From Leclercia sp. LSNIH1 (lineage in GTDB: Bacteria > Pseudomonadota > Gammaproteobacteria > Enterobacterales > Enterobacteriaceae): DNA of 64,000 nt. Location: assembly GCF_002902985.1 (NCBI RefSeq), contig NZ_CP026167.1, positions 682,001-746,000 on the forward strand. The letters are read 5' to 3'. Positions 22,029 through 31,442 of this stretch are shown piece by piece (position 1 is the stretch's first letter; each line of letters starts with the position of its first letter). Position numbers and translations under genes: made by a program. The notes under the pieces were generated by a model. That model was not told the origin of the DNA and did not search any database. It worked only from the letters and a program-made list of their open reading frames with translations.

Positions 22029-22645
22029 CGCGACAGGATCAGGTGAATGCCGAAGCCGGCGAATAACGCGCCGGCAACGCCGTCAATCCACTTCGCCAGA
22101 CGTTGGTAGCCGCGTCGCATGGAGGGTAACGCAAACAGGCTTGCCACCACGGTGAACCAGGCAAACGTCTCCAGGACGATCAGCAGGAAAATGCCCCAGC
22201 GCGCCCCAGCACCGACATCCTCACCCACGAACAGTGAAAATACCGAGCCGAAATAGATAATGGCTTTTGGATTAGCGAGGTTCGTCAGCAGCCCTTTCAC
22301 AAAGCTGCGTCCGCTGGCCGCCAGCTCCATTTTAGGCTCAGACGCTTCGTTATCCTCTTTTTTGAACGCCCCGCGCAGCATCTGATAGCCCATCCAGCAC
22401 AGATAGAGACCGCCGCCGACCATAATGATGTTATGCAGCCAGGCCATCTTAGCGAGGATCAGGTTCAGGCCCAGCAGGGCCAGGGCAGCCCAGACCATAA
22501 CGCCAAGCGTAATGCCCAGCACGCCCATCATCGCCTCTTTGCGCGAACGGCTCACCGCCGTTTGGGACACGAAGAAAAAGTCGGGGCCAGGGCTCATCAG
22601 CGCCACAATATGCACCAGCGCCACGGTCAGAAACAGGGTTAACAT
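22025..22645 (-). CDS. rhtC: RhtC, threonine exporter
   Basis: 206 residues from the ATG at 22645 ([14 protein letters not shown]); the frame is open to 22678 but the shorter start matches E. coli. LysE family with [19 protein letters not shown] at the first loop and [19 protein letters not shown] in the middle. It exports threonine. It lies 61 bases after recQ on the same strand and converges on its paralogue rhtB. Confidence 0.97.
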   Translation of the reverse strand: MLTLFLTVALVHIVALMSPGPDFFFVSQTAVSRSRKEAMMGVLGITLGVMVWAALALLGLNLILAKMAWLHNIIMVGGGLYLCWMGYQMLRGAFKKEDNEASEPKMELAASGRSFVKGLLTNLANPKAIIYFGSVFSLFVGEDVGAGARWGIFLLIVLETFAWFTVVASLFALPSMRRGYQRLAKWIDGVAGALFAGFGIHLILSR

Positions 22646-22706
22646 AATTAACTCGCGGGGAAATAGTTCAGGGAGCAATCATCCTGGCACTTTTTTGCCG
22701 GGCTGA

Positions 22707-24536
22707 CTACTCCTCATCATCACCATCGGTATGAGAACGAATAAGCGCCATAAACTCTTTGCCGAAGCGCTCCAGTTTGCGGGTGCCCACGCCGTTGACG
22801 CTGAGCATTTCGCTGGCGCTGAGCGGCATCTGCTCGGCCATCTCAATCAGCGTGGCATCGTTGAACACCACATAAGGTGGGATATTCTCTTCGTCGGCGA
22901 TGGCTTTGCGCAGCTTACGCAGCTTGGCAAACAGCTTACGATCATAGTTGCCGCCGTAGGATTTCTGCATCACACGCGGTTTCAGCGCCACCACGCGCGG
23001 CAAGGCGAGCTGCAATTCGACTTCGCCGCGCAGCACCGGACGGGCGGCTTCGGTGAGCTGCAGCGCGGAGTGCTGGGCAATGTTCTGGGTGGCAAAGCCC
23101 AGGTGGATAAGCTGGCGGATCACGCTGACCCAGTGCTCATGGCTCTGATCGCGGCCAATGCCATACACCGGCAGCTTGTCATGCCCCATCTCGCGGATGC
23201 GCTGATTGTTGGCGCCGCGCAGCACTTCCACCACGTAGCCCATCCCGAAGCGCTGATTGACGCGGCCAATGGTGGAGAGCGCCTTGCGGGCGTCCATCAG
23301 CCCGTCGTACTGCTTCGGCGGGTCGAGGCAGATATCGCAGTTGCCGCACGACTCCTGGCGCCCCTCGCCAAAATAGTTCAGCAGCACCAGACGGCGACAG
23401 GTTTGCGCTTCGGCAAAGGCGCCCATCGCGTTGAGCTTGTGACGCTCGATATCCTGCAACTGCCCCTGCGGTTTCTCTTCCAGACAGCGACGTAGCCAGG
23501 CCATATCCGCCGGATCGTAGAAGAGCATCGCCTCGGCGGGCAGGCCGTCACGCCCGGCACGGCCTGTCTCCTGGTAGTAGGATTCGATATTGCGCGGAAT
23601 GTCGAAATGCACCACAAAGCGCACGTTCGGCTTGTTGATACCCATACCGAAGGCGACGGTCGCCACCACAATTTGCAGATCGTCGCGCTGGAATTTCTCC
23701 TGCACGTCGGCACGGATGTGGTTTTCCAGCCCCGCATGATAGGCCGCGGCGCTGAAGCCGCGGCTTTGCAGACGGGCGGCGGTGTCTTCAACCTTCGCCC
23801 GGCTGTTGCAATAGATAATGCCGGATTTACCGCGCTGCTCCTGGACGTAGCGCAGGAGCTGATCGAGGGGCTTAAATTTCTCCATCAGCATATAGCGGAT
23901 ATTCGGGCGGTCGAAGCTGCTGACCTGGATCAGCGGATCGTTGAGCCCCAGCAGACGGACAATATCCTGCCGGGTGGTGTCGTCGGCGGTAGCGGTAAGG
24001 GCCATAAACGGCACCGACGGGAAGCGCTGACGCAGCTGACCGAGGGCGGCATACTCCGGGCGGAAATCATGCCCCCACTGGGAGATACAGTGCGCTTCGT
24101 CTACCGCCAGCAGTACCGGGTTCCAGTGCGCCAGATGCTCAAGGAAGTTATCCAGCATCAGACGCTCCGGAGCGATATAGAGCAGACGAACCTGCCCGGT
24201 GCGGCACCCGGCCATCACCTCCTGCTGCTGCTCGCGGGTCTGGGTAGAGTTGAGGCAGGCCGCCGCCACGCCGTTCGCCAGCAGCTGGTCGACCTGGTCT
24301 TTCATCAGCGAGATCAGCGGTGAAACCACCACCGTCAGGCCATTCAGTACCAGCGCGGGAACCTGATAGCACAGCGATTTACCGCCGCCTGTCGGCATGA
24401 CCACCAGACAGTCACGCCCCTCAAGGGCCGTGTTGATGATGGTTTCCTGGCCCGGGCGGAACTGGTGATAGCCAAAGGTTTCATGCAAAACCTGTTTAGC
24501 CAGCGACTCCTGATTAACGACTTCCGCCTGCACCAC
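22707..24536 (-). CDS. recQ: RecQ, 3'-5' DNA helicase
   Basis: 609 residues, the E. coli length, starting with GTG at 24536 (GTG-GTG-CAG-GCG). RecQ unwinds DNA in RecF-pathway recombination and suppresses illegitimate recombination. Walker [12 protein letters not shown] (about 49-59), DEAH box with the aromatic-rich loop [17 protein letters not shown], motif [12 protein letters not shown], a four-cysteine zinc site ([10 protein letters not shown] and CGNCDIC), the winged helix, and a C-terminal HRDC domain ([20 protein letters not shown]). A terminator for the upstream pldA lies at 24564-24585. Confidence 0.98.
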   Translation of the reverse strand: MVQAEVVNQESLAKQVLHETFGYHQFRPGQETIINTALEGRDCLVVMPTGGGKSLCYQVPALVLNGLTVVVSPLISLMKDQVDQLLANGVAAACLNSTQTREQQQEVMAGCRTGQVRLLYIAPERLMLDNFLEHLAHWNPVLLAVDEAHCISQWGHDFRPEYAALGQLRQRFPSVPFMALTATADDTTRQDIVRLLGLNDPLIQVSSFDRPNIRYMLMEKFKPLDQLLRYVQEQRGKSGIIYCNSRAKVEDTAARLQSRGFSAAAYHAGLENHIRADVQEKFQRDDLQIVVATVAFGMGINKPNVRFVVHFDIPRNIESYYQETGRAGRDGLPAEAMLFYDPADMAWLRRCLEEKPQGQLQDIERHKLNAMGAFAEAQTCRRLVLLNYFGEGRQESCGNCDICLDPPKQYDGLMDARKALSTIGRVNQRFGMGYVVEVLRGANNQRIREMGHDKLPVYGIGRDQSHEHWVSVIRQLIHLGFATQNIAQHSALQLTEAARPVLRGEVELQLALPRVVALKPRVMQKSYGGNYDRKLFAKLRKLRKAIADEENIPPYVVFNDATLIEMAEQMPLSASEMLSVNGVGTRKLERFGKEFMALIRSHTDGDDEE

Positions 24537-24563
24537 ATCAACCCCATTTGCCCGAAATTAAAA

Positions 24564-24585
24564 CAGGCGCTATTTTCAGCGCCTG
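24564..24585 (-). terminator. Intrinsic terminator after pldA
   Basis: Perfect 8-bp stem caggcgct/agcgcctg (24564-24571 with 24578-24585) and a 6-base loop. On the minus strand TTTTAATTT follows. It separates pldA from recQ. Confidence 0.8.
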
Positions 24586-24627
24586 CGAGAGAAACTTCAA
24601 CGTTTAAGAGAAAAACATTCGAGGAGG

Positions 24628-25488
24628 CTAGAAAAGATCGTTCAGCATCACGCCCACACCCACGCGGGTCTGGTTGAAGTTGTAGTCGATGAGGGATTCA
24701 CCATAGCCGCTGTAGACCTGGGTATACAGACGAACATGTTTGGTCAGCGGGTAGCTGACGCCCATCTCTGCGCCGCCATAGCCGGTGTTCCAGTTGTACT
24801 GCCCTTTCACACTCAGCACCGCTTCGCCCAGCTGATAGCCCACCCGCAGCTGGTAGTAGCCCATGTATTTGGTGATATCCGGGTTATCGTCGATGTTACC
24901 CACTACATACCAGGGCTTCACCTCCACCAGCCAGTTGCCGTTCTGCGCCATCAGGCGGCTATAGATACGGTTCCAGCTGCGCGAGGTGGGATCGGAGCGA
25001 CCGTTGGATTGATGGTTGTAGCCAAATTCCACGTCCCGCAGCGTCCAGCCCGCCAGCGAGTAGTCGGTGGCGAAGCCAAGGAACAGCTGCGGCTCGTAGT
25101 TGGTCTCACGGAACGGCGACGATTCATCGCTGTTAGATAACTGCCACCATGACTTCTGCGTATAGGAGGCGCCCAGAATGGAATTCTGCCCCAGAATCCC
25201 GCGCCACAGCGGGAAGGCGAGACTCAGCTGGAATTTCACCTCATCTTTCTGCGAATCGTCGGCCCAGTCATAGGTTTTGATCGCCTCTTTATTGAGGTCG
25301 CTGGTCACGGTATAGATCAGGTAATTGCTGTCGTAAGGATAGAGCGTAAAAGGATTATCGTGCTCCTCCAACAGGTTAGCGATGATGCTGCCCCGCACGG
25401 CAGGCACCTCCTGAGTTGTCGCGTCCTGCGCAAATGCCGAAAGAGGCAGCGCAGCCGCCGCCATGAGTACGGCCTGATATGTCCGCAT
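24628..25488 (-). CDS. pldA: PldA, outer membrane phospholipase A
   Basis: 286 residues from the ATG at 25488 (MRTYQAVLMAAAALPLSAFAQ), which gives a proper signal peptide cleaved after AFA; the longer frame does not. OMPLA is a 12-strand outer membrane barrel that hydrolyses misplaced phospholipids in the outer leaflet upon calcium-dependent dimerisation. The catalytic region GYNHQSNGRSDPTSRSWNR holds the His and Ser of the H-x-S pair and the asparagine. The protein ends in phenylalanine, the usual barrel insertion signal. Short changes relative to E. coli are confined to the signal peptide and the first mature residues. Confidence 0.97.
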   Translation of the reverse strand: MRTYQAVLMAAAALPLSAFAQDATTQEVPAVRGSIIANLLEEHDNPFTLYPYDSNYLIYTVTSDLNKEAIKTYDWADDSQKDEVKFQLSLAFPLWRGILGQNSILGASYTQKSWWQLSNSDESSPFRETNYEPQLFLGFATDYSLAGWTLRDVEFGYNHQSNGRSDPTSRSWNRIYSRLMAQNGNWLVEVKPWYVVGNIDDNPDITKYMGYYQLRVGYQLGEAVLSVKGQYNWNTGYGGAEMGVSYPLTKHVRLYTQVYSGYGESLIDYNFNQTRVGVGVMLNDLF

Positions 25489-25644
25489 CGGTGTTGCTCT
25501 CCTGCAAAGCGTTTTAATGAGAAATATTTTGATCCCTTTTAGCATATTTAATGATGAGTGGCTTCACCTGTGCTCCGAATCTGGCAATTCAATTTGATGG
25601 GGCATAAAATCAACATTCTTTTAACAATAAGGATGTGACGTGTT

Positions 25645-26112
25645 ATGTCTGCCACGCTTACTGCCGAAGAAGCGCTGAAGCTTGTCGGCGAGATTTTCGT
25701 CTACCACATGCCGTTCAACCGTGCTCTGGGGCTGGAGCTTGAGCGCTACGAAAAAGATTTCGCCCAACTGAGCTTTAACAATCAGCCAATGATGGTCGGT
25801 AACTGGGCTCAAAGCATTCTGCATGGCGGCGTTATTGCCTCCGCCCTCGACGTTGCAGCCGGTCTGGTCTGCGTTGGCAGCACCCTGACCCGCCACGACA
25901 CCATTAACGAAGATGAGCTGCGCCAGCGCCTGTCGCGAATGGGAACCATCGACCTGCGCGTCGATTATCTGCGTCCGGGTCGCGGCAATCGCTTCACCGC
26001 CAGCAGCAGCCTGCTGCGTGCAGGCAATAAAGTCGCCGTCGCCCGCGTGGAACTGCATAACGAAGAGCAGCTCTATATCGCCAGCGCAACTGCCACTTAT
26101 ATGGTGGGTTGA
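25645..26112 (+). CDS. yigI: YigI, hotdog-fold acyl-CoA thioesterase
   Basis: 155 residues. PaaI-type hotdog thioesterase: [17 protein letters not shown] is the conserved loop and long helix, and [33 protein letters not shown] covers the second half of the fold (start [10 protein letters not shown]). The E. coli protein is reported to cleave medium- and long-chain acyl-CoA. Divergent from pldA; rarD follows after 51 bases. Confidence 0.93.
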   Translation: MSATLTAEEALKLVGEIFVYHMPFNRALGLELERYEKDFAQLSFNNQPMMVGNWAQSILHGGVIASALDVAAGLVCVGSTLTRHDTINEDELRQRLSRMGTIDLRVDYLRPGRGNRFTASSSLLRAGNKVAVARVELHNEEQLYIASATATYMVG

Positions 26113-26163
26113 GAGGGTAAAATCAGGTAAAATTGCGTGACATATTTGTAACGGATTTTCCTG

Positions 26164-27060
26164 ATGGATGCTAAACAGACGCGGCAGGGCGTTTTACTCG
26201 CGCTTGCCGCTTATTTTATCTGGGGTATCGCGCCCGCCTACTTCAAGCTGATTCACTACGTTCCTGCCGATGAAATTCTCACTCACCGCGTGATCTGGTC
26301 GTTTTTCTTTATGGTGGCCCTGATGAGCGTAAGCCGTCAGTGGTCAGGGGTGAAAACGCTTCTGCAAATGCCTAAGAAAATTTTCCTGCTGGCGCTCTCC
26401 GCCGTATTGATTGGCGGCAACTGGTTGCTGTTCATCTGGGCGGTGAACAACCAGCATATGCTGGAGGCGAGCCTCGGCTATTTCATTAACCCGCTGGTGA
26501 ATATCGTGCTGGGGATGTTGTTCCTCGGCGAGCGCTTCCGTCGGATGCAGTGGCTGGCGGTGCTTCTCGCCTTTTGTGGCGTGCTGGTTCAGCTGTGGAC
26601 CTTTGGCTCGCTGCCGATCATCGCTCTGGGGCTGGCGTTCAGCTTCGCCTTTTATGGTCTGGTACGTAAAAAAATCGCCGTCGAAGCGCAAACCGGGATG
26701 CTGTTTGAAACCCTGTGGCTGCTGCCAGTGGCCGCCATTTATCTGTTTGCTATCGCCGACAGCAGCACCAGCCATATGGGCAGCAACCCGTGGACGCTGA
26801 ACGTGATGCTGATGGCCGCCGGTGTGGTCACGACCATCCCGCTGCTCTGCTTTACCGGTGCGGCAACGCGCTTGCGCCTGTCAACGCTGGGCTTCTTCCA
26901 GTATATCGGCCCGACGCTGATGTTCCTGCTGGCGGTGCTGTTCTACGGCGAAGTGCCGGGTGCGGATAAGATGGTGACTTTCGCGTTTATCTGGGTGGCG
27001 CTGGCGGTGTTTGTGGCGGATGCGATTTATACCCAGCGCAGGACGCGCAGAGGGCTGTAG
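26164..27060 (+). CDS. rarD: RarD, EamA-family permease
   Basis: 298 residues with ten membrane helices. The family start KQTRQGVLLALAAYFIWG, then APAYFKL, and LLCFTGAATRLRLSTLGFFQY are typical. Annotated as chloramphenicol-sensitive protein RarD; the transported compound is not known. In E. coli yigEFG separates rarD from corA; here only an 80-base BIME does. Confidence 0.94.
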   Translation: MDAKQTRQGVLLALAAYFIWGIAPAYFKLIHYVPADEILTHRVIWSFFFMVALMSVSRQWSGVKTLLQMPKKIFLLALSAVLIGGNWLLFIWAVNNQHMLEASLGYFINPLVNIVLGMLFLGERFRRMQWLAVLLAFCGVLVQLWTFGSLPIIALGLAFSFAFYGLVRKKIAVEAQTGMLFETLWLLPVAAIYLFAIADSSTSHMGSNPWTLNVMLMAAGVVTTIPLLCFTGAATRLRLSTLGFFQYIGPTLMFLLAVLFYGEVPGADKMVTFAFIWVALAVFVADAIYTQRRTRRGL

Positions 27061-27069
27061 TGCTTTTTT

Positions 27070-27143
27070 GCCGGATGGCGCTTCGCTTATCCGGCCTACG
27101 GGTTCGTGCTTTTCCAGGCCCGGTAAGCGTAGCGCCACCGGGC
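27070..27143. repeat. BIME: two inverted REP units between rarD and corA
   Basis: REP 1 gccggatggcgcttcg...atccggc (27070-27095) and REP 2 gcccggtaagcg...caccgggc (27118-27143) are inverted relative to each other with a 22-base spacer. The 74-base block is almost identical to the one at 34572-34645. It sits between the convergent ends of rarD and corA. Confidence 0.9.
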
Positions 27144-27150
27144 GCAACAC

Positions 27151-28101
27151 TCACAACCAGTTACGGCGCTTGAAGTAGAGATACGGCGCCAGCCCGGCAA
27201 GCACCATAAAGACAATCGCCCCCGGGTAGCCAAAGCTCCACTTCAGCTCCGGCATAAACTCGAAGTTCATCCCGTAGCTGGACGCCACTAAGGTAGGCGG
27301 CAGGAAGACCACCGACACCACTGAGAAGATCTTGATGATGCGGTTCTGCTCGATGTTGATAAAGCCCATCGCCGCCTGCATCAGGAAGTTCACCTTCTGG
27401 AACAGGGATTCGTTGTGCGGCAGCAGGGATTCGATATCGCGGAGGATCTCACGCGCCTGCTCCAGCTGCCCACCCGGCAGACGTGCCTTGCGCACCAGGA
27501 AGTTCAGCGCGCGCTGGGTATCCATCAGACACAGACGGACTTTCCAGCCGATATCTTCCAGCTCTGCCAGCGTTGACAGCGCTTCATCGTACTCATCGCC
27601 CTGATGCCCTTCCATGATCACCCGGCTCAGCTCTTCCAGATCGCTGTAGATGTTCTCAATCTCATCCGCCAGCTGTTCGATTTTGGTTTCAAACAGGTCA
27701 AGCAGCAGCTCATAGGCGTTGCCGTCCACCATCGCCTGGTTACGGGCACGCATACGGTAGAGGCGGAACGCAGGCAGTTCACGCTCGCGCAGGGTAAACA
27801 GGCGGCCATCGCGGATGGTAAATGCGACGGTGGAGTTACCGGCGTGATCTTCGGCATCTTCAAAGAAGAAAAAGGAGTGAATATGCAGGCCATCTTCGTC
27901 TTCAAAGAAACGGGCCGATGCTTCGATGTCTTCCAGTTCCGGGCGGGTGGCCAGGCTTTGTCCGAGCTCAGATTGTACGCGCAGGCGTTCGTCGTCATCC
28001 GGTTCGACCAGATCCACCCAAACGGCATCAATGAGGGGTTGTGACTCTTCAGCTTCAAGCCGAATCAGTCGGTTTTTTTCCAGTTGAAATGCGCTCAGCA
28101 T
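27151..28101 (-). CDS. corA: CorA, magnesium/cobalt transporter
   Basis: 316 residues from the ATG at 28101 ([12 protein letters not shown]), as in E. coli and Salmonella; the frame is open to 28149 but the extension is not conserved. CorA is a homopentameric Mg2+ channel: a large cytoplasmic alpha/beta domain with a long stalk helix, two C-terminal membrane helices and the GMN motif in [13 protein letters not shown], ending in the basic KRRNWL. The leader upstream is long (about 230 bases from the predicted start of transcription) and encodes a corL-like peptide, which suggests translational-coupled Rho control of corA. Confidence 0.98.
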   Translation of the reverse strand: MLSAFQLEKNRLIRLEAEESQPLIDAVWVDLVEPDDDERLRVQSELGQSLATRPELEDIEASARFFEDEDGLHIHSFFFFEDAEDHAGNSTVAFTIRDGRLFTLRERELPAFRLYRMRARNQAMVDGNAYELLLDLFETKIEQLADEIENIYSDLEELSRVIMEGHQGDEYDEALSTLAELEDIGWKVRLCLMDTQRALNFLVRKARLPGGQLEQAREILRDIESLLPHNESLFQKVNFLMQAAMGFINIEQNRIIKIFSVVSVVFLPPTLVASSYGMNFEFMPELKWSFGYPGAIVFMVLAGLAPYLYFKRRNWL

Positions 28102-28165
28102 GACCGGGACTCCCAATGCAAAAAATATCGGACAGTTCGGTGGGCACACAGAAACAATTTGGGTT

Positions 28166-28231
28166 TCAGACCATTAAACAGCCTGACTCAGCGCGACGGG
28201 AAGAAGTGTCGCTGACAACCACTAAGGCCAT
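28166..28231 (-). CDS. corL: Candidate leader peptide CorL of corA
   Basis: A 21-codon open frame from ATG 28229-28231 to TGA 28166-28168, inside the corA leader, 64 bases before corA. The C-terminal portion reads [15 protein letters not shown]; an in-frame GTG three codons in is an alternative start. No strong ribosome binding site is seen. In Salmonella a short ORF, corL, at this place decides by its translation whether Rho terminates in the corA leader. Position and size fit; conservation of the peptide needs a comparison I cannot run. Confidence 0.5.
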   Translation of the reverse strand: MALVVVSDTSSRRAESGCLMV

Positions 28232-28338
28232 CAGCGTGAGGAGATAGCCTTAGGAGTTGTTCCTGGATGACAGGGAATTGAGCCAGTATCTACTGGGTGT
28301 GTCCAAGGCGAATGTCCTCTTAGCGTAATCGTGCGCGC

Positions 28339-28368
28339 ATGTTACGCCAGCAGTCACGGCGGCGTCAA
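28339..28368 (-). promoter_or_regulatory. Candidate corA promoter
   Basis: On the minus strand TTGACG (28363-28368) and TAACAT (28339-28344) are separated by 18 bases. Transcription would start near 28332, leaving a leader of about 230 bases in front of corA. Confidence 0.5.
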
Positions 28369-28398
28369 CTCGCAACGGAACGCTGAAGGGTAATAAAT

Positions 28399-28418
28399 AG
28401 CCTTATACATATAAGGCT
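28399..28418. repeat. Perfect palindrome between uvrD and corA
   Basis: agccttata (28399-28407), ca, tataaggct (28410-28418): 9-bp perfect stem with a 2-base centre, 38 bases after the uvrD stop. It could be a transcript hairpin at the end of uvrD or an operator; no T run follows on the minus strand. Confidence 0.6.
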
Positions 28419-28455
28419 AGCAGATAGTTACAAAATAGTGATATTTTTCTGAAAG

Positions 28456-30618
28456 TTACACGGTTTCCAGCCTGGCGTAAGCGGCCACAAGCCATTTGAT
28501 GCCCTGCCCCTGGAACGCCACCTGCAGACGGCTGTGCTCGCCACTGCCTTCCAGATTGACGATGGTGCCTTCGCCAAATTTGGCATGGCGAACGCGCTGG
28601 CCCAGCTTAAAGCCGCTGTCGCTTTCCGAGACCGGCGTCCCCAGACGCTGATGGCTCACCGGGCGGCTGATGCTTGCGCGCAGGCGTACCTCTTCCACAC
28701 ACTCCTCCGGCAGCTCGCCGACAAAGCGTGACGGGCGGTGATAGACCTCTTTGCCGTACAGACGGCGGGTTTCGGCATAGGTCAGGGTCAGCTTTTGCAT
28801 CGCGCGGGTCACGCCCACATAGGCCAGACGACGCTCCTCCTCCAGACGTCCGCCCTCATCCAGCGACATCTGGCTCGGGAACATCCCCTCTTCCATGCCG
28901 ACGATAAATACCTGCGGGAACTCCAGACCTTTGGCCGAGTGGAGGGTCATCAGCTGCACCGCGTCCTGCCAGGTGTCGGCCTGCCCTTCGCCCGCTTCCA
29001 GCGCGGCATGGGACAGGAACGCCTGCAGCGGCATCAGGTCTTCATCTTCTTCGTTGTAGCTGAACTGACGCGTGGCGGTCACCAGCTCCTCTAAGTTCTC
29101 GATACGGGTCTGGCCTTTCTCGCCTTTCTCCTGCTCATACATCATGCGCAGGCCGGAGTCTTTGATCACCCGGTCGGTCTGAACGTGCAACGGCATGTCG
29201 GCGGTTTCCTGGGCCAGAGCTTCGATCAGCTCCAGGAAGCGCTGGAGCGCGCTGGCTGCGCGTCCGGCAAGCGCCCGCTCCTGCAGCAGCTCGCGACACG
29301 CCTGCCACAGCGTCAGCTGGCGATCCCGGGAGGTCTGACGCACCACATCCAGGGTGCGATCGCCGATGCCGCGGGTTGGCGTGTTGACCACGCGCTCGAA
29401 GGCTGCGTCGTCGTTGCGATTGGCGATCAGACGCAGATAGGAGAGCGCGTCTTTGATCTCCTGACGTTCGAAGAAGCGCATGCCGCCGTAGATGCGGTAG
29501 GGCATGCTGGCCTGTAGCAGCGCCTCTTCCAGCACACGCGACTGGGCGTTACTGCGATAGAGGATGGCGCATTGCTCCAGCGCCCCGCCGTTGTCCTGCC
29601 AGGTTTTGATCCGGTTGACCACAAAGCGGGCTTCATCCAGCTCGTTGAAGGCGCAGTAGAGGGAGATCGGCTCGCCGTCGATGCCCTCGGTCCAGAGCTT
29701 TTTGCCCAGGCGCCCGTTGTTATTTTCAATCAGGGCGTTGGCGGCGCTCAGAATGTTGTTGGTGGAGCGGTAGTTCTGTTCCAGGCGAATGGTCTCTGCG
29801 CCCGGGAAATCCTTCAGGAAGCGCTGGATGTTCTCGACCTGCGCGCCGCGCCAGCCGTAGATCGACTGGTCGTCGTCGCCGACGATCATCACTTTGCTGG
29901 AGTCGCCCGCCAGCAGGCGGATCCAGGCATACTGAATGTTGTTGGTATCCTGGAATTCATCGACCAGGATGTTGGTAAAGCGTTCGCGATAGTGCTGCAG
30001 AATATGCGGTTTGTTGAGCCACAGTTCATGAGCGCGCAACAGCAGCTCGGCAAAATCTACCAGTCCTGCGCGATCGCAGGCTTCCTGGTAGGCCTGGTAG
30101 ACCTTCTGCCAGGTCTGCTCTATCGGGTTACCAAAGCTCTGGATATGGTGCGGACGCAGCCCTTCGTCTTTCTGGCTGTTGATGTACCACATCGCCTGAC
30201 GCGGCGGCCACTGCTTCTCGTCGAGGTTCATCGCCTTGATCAGGCGCTTCAGGAGACGCAGCTGGTCTTCGCTGTCGAGGATCTGAAAGTCCTGCGGCAG
30301 GTTAGCGTCCAGGTGGTGCGCACGCAGCAGGCGGTGCGCCAGCCCGTGGAAGGTACCCACCCACATGCCGCCCTGGCTGGTGCCCATCAGCTGGGCGATA
30401 CGGTGGCGCATCTCCGCCGCCGCTTTGTTGGTGAAGGTCACCGCCATAATGGAGTATGGCGAACAGTTCTCCACGCTCTGCAACCAGGCAATACGGTGCA
30501 CCAGCACGCGTGTCTTACCACTGCCCGCCCCAGCCAGTACCAGCATGTTGGTGCGCGTCGCGGCAACCGCGTCACGCTGTTTGTCATTGAGGCTGTCGAG
30601 CAGGTAAGAAACGTCCAT
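28456..30618 (-). CDS. uvrD: UvrD, DNA helicase II
   Basis: 720 residues from the ATG at 30618 (MDVSYLLDSLNDKQRDAV), the E. coli length. Superfamily 1A 3'-5' helicase used in mismatch repair with MutL, in nucleotide excision repair and in backtracking of RNA polymerase. Walker [16 protein letters not shown], motif [53 protein letters not shown] and VGVTRAMQKLTLTYAETR are all intact, and the C-terminal Tudor-like segment KLGQRVRHAKFGEGTIV is present. A LexA-box-like site at 30698-30713 agrees with SOS control. Confidence 0.98.
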   Translation of the reverse strand: MDVSYLLDSLNDKQRDAVAATRTNMLVLAGAGSGKTRVLVHRIAWLQSVENCSPYSIMAVTFTNKAAAEMRHRIAQLMGTSQGGMWVGTFHGLAHRLLRAHHLDANLPQDFQILDSEDQLRLLKRLIKAMNLDEKQWPPRQAMWYINSQKDEGLRPHHIQSFGNPIEQTWQKVYQAYQEACDRAGLVDFAELLLRAHELWLNKPHILQHYRERFTNILVDEFQDTNNIQYAWIRLLAGDSSKVMIVGDDDQSIYGWRGAQVENIQRFLKDFPGAETIRLEQNYRSTNNILSAANALIENNNGRLGKKLWTEGIDGEPISLYCAFNELDEARFVVNRIKTWQDNGGALEQCAILYRSNAQSRVLEEALLQASMPYRIYGGMRFFERQEIKDALSYLRLIANRNDDAAFERVVNTPTRGIGDRTLDVVRQTSRDRQLTLWQACRELLQERALAGRAASALQRFLELIEALAQETADMPLHVQTDRVIKDSGLRMMYEQEKGEKGQTRIENLEELVTATRQFSYNEEDEDLMPLQAFLSHAALEAGEGQADTWQDAVQLMTLHSAKGLEFPQVFIVGMEEGMFPSQMSLDEGGRLEEERRLAYVGVTRAMQKLTLTYAETRRLYGKEVYHRPSRFVGELPEECVEEVRLRASISRPVSHQRLGTPVSESDSGFKLGQRVRHAKFGEGTIVNLEGSGEHSRLQVAFQGQGIKWLVAAYARLETV

Positions 30619-30655
30619 TGGCACCGTCACGTAGTAATCAGGAAGACTGCAAAAC

Positions 30656-30681
30656 GCCCGCTGGCGCTTCGCTTACCGGGC
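30656..30681. repeat. Single REP unit upstream of uvrD
   Basis: gcccgctggcgcttcg followed by cttaccgggc forms a 26-base REP hairpin in the gap between yigB and uvrD, in the leader of uvrD on the minus strand. Confidence 0.75.
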
Positions 30682-30697
30682 CTTCGACCGCAAAACC

Positions 30698-30713
30698 CTG
30701 GTAATTTATACAA
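30698..30713 (-). promoter_or_regulatory. LexA box of uvrD (candidate)
   Basis: On the minus strand TTGTATAAATTACCAG matches 12 of 16 positions of the E. coli uvrD box CTGTATATATACCCAG and keeps the TG...CAG ends, with the first C replaced by T. It lies 80 bases before the uvrD start. Confidence 0.6.
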
Positions 30714-30725
30714 TATTACTGGTGA

Positions 30726-31442
30726 TTATATCAGCGTGGTGAGGGATGCCAACCGTGAAATTTCCAGGTGCGGCAGCAGACGGCTGTCCAGCGTAGTCAT
30801 CAGATCGGCATTTTCAGGCTTGATCCAGCAGGCCTGCATGCCGCAGCGGATCGCCCCAGCAACATCGGTGGTCAGGTCATCGCCCACGTGAAGAATATTC
30901 CCCAGCGGCAGGTCGAGCTTCTCCGCCGCCAGATGGTACATATCGTTAAAGGGCTTCGAGCGCCCATGCGGGCCTGCGCGCAGCACAAACTGGAAGTAGT
31001 CGCCAAGGCCGAACAGTTCCGGCTGGGCATTGCCGTTGGTGATAGCCACCAGCGGCCACTTTTCGGCAAGCGCAGCCAGCGTGTCGTGCGTCTCCTGCGG
31101 GACGTCGATACGGCTGCGCCATGTCGCGAAGTGCGCCATCGAGGCTTCTGCGCCAAGCGCGGCCTCGGCAGCGGTCAGACCCGCGTTGAGCATAGCCAGC
31201 TCAACGGCCCGACGGCGCCATTCCGTCACATCGTGATAGATTTCCGGCTCGGTCTGCCGTAACGCCTGGCGAAGACGGTGAAACTCTTTGTTTTCCAGCG
31301 CTTTTAACGCCGGATGATAGTTTTGTACAAAGGCCAGTGCTTCCTGCTCGGTTCGCAGGATCACCTGACGGTTGTCGTAAAGGGTGTCATCAAGGTCAAA
31401 CGTCAGGGCAGAGATTTGGCCTAATGGACGATAAAAACGCAT
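30726..31442 (-). CDS. yigB: YigB, HAD-family FMN/ARPP phosphatase
   Basis: 238 residues. HAD hydrolase with motif [11 protein letters not shown], motif [12 protein letters not shown], motif [13 protein letters not shown] and motif [15 protein letters not shown]. In E. coli it hydrolyses FMN and 5-amino-6-(5-phosphoribitylamino)uracil, feeding riboflavin synthesis. It follows xerC with a one-base overlap (31442) and belongs to the dapF-yigA-xerC-yigB(-uvrD) group. Confidence 0.95.
   Translation of the reverse strand: MRFYRPLGQISALTFDLDDTLYDNRQVILRTEQEALAFVQNYHPALKALENKEFHRLRQALRQTEPEIYHDVTEWRRRAVELAMLNAGLTAAEAALGAEASMAHFATWRSRIDVPQETHDTLAALAEKWPLVAITNGNAQPELFGLGDYFQFVLRAGPHGRSKPFNDMYHLAAEKLDLPLGNILHVGDDLTTDVAGAIRCGMQACWIKPENADLMTTLDSRLLPHLEISRLASLTTLI

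Noticed and set aside
29572..30891. A 439-codon open frame on the plus strand
   Set aside because: It lies antisense to uvrD and the end of yigB. uvrD has every helicase motif, and long antisense frames are expected in G+C-rich genes; no ribosome site or family resemblance.
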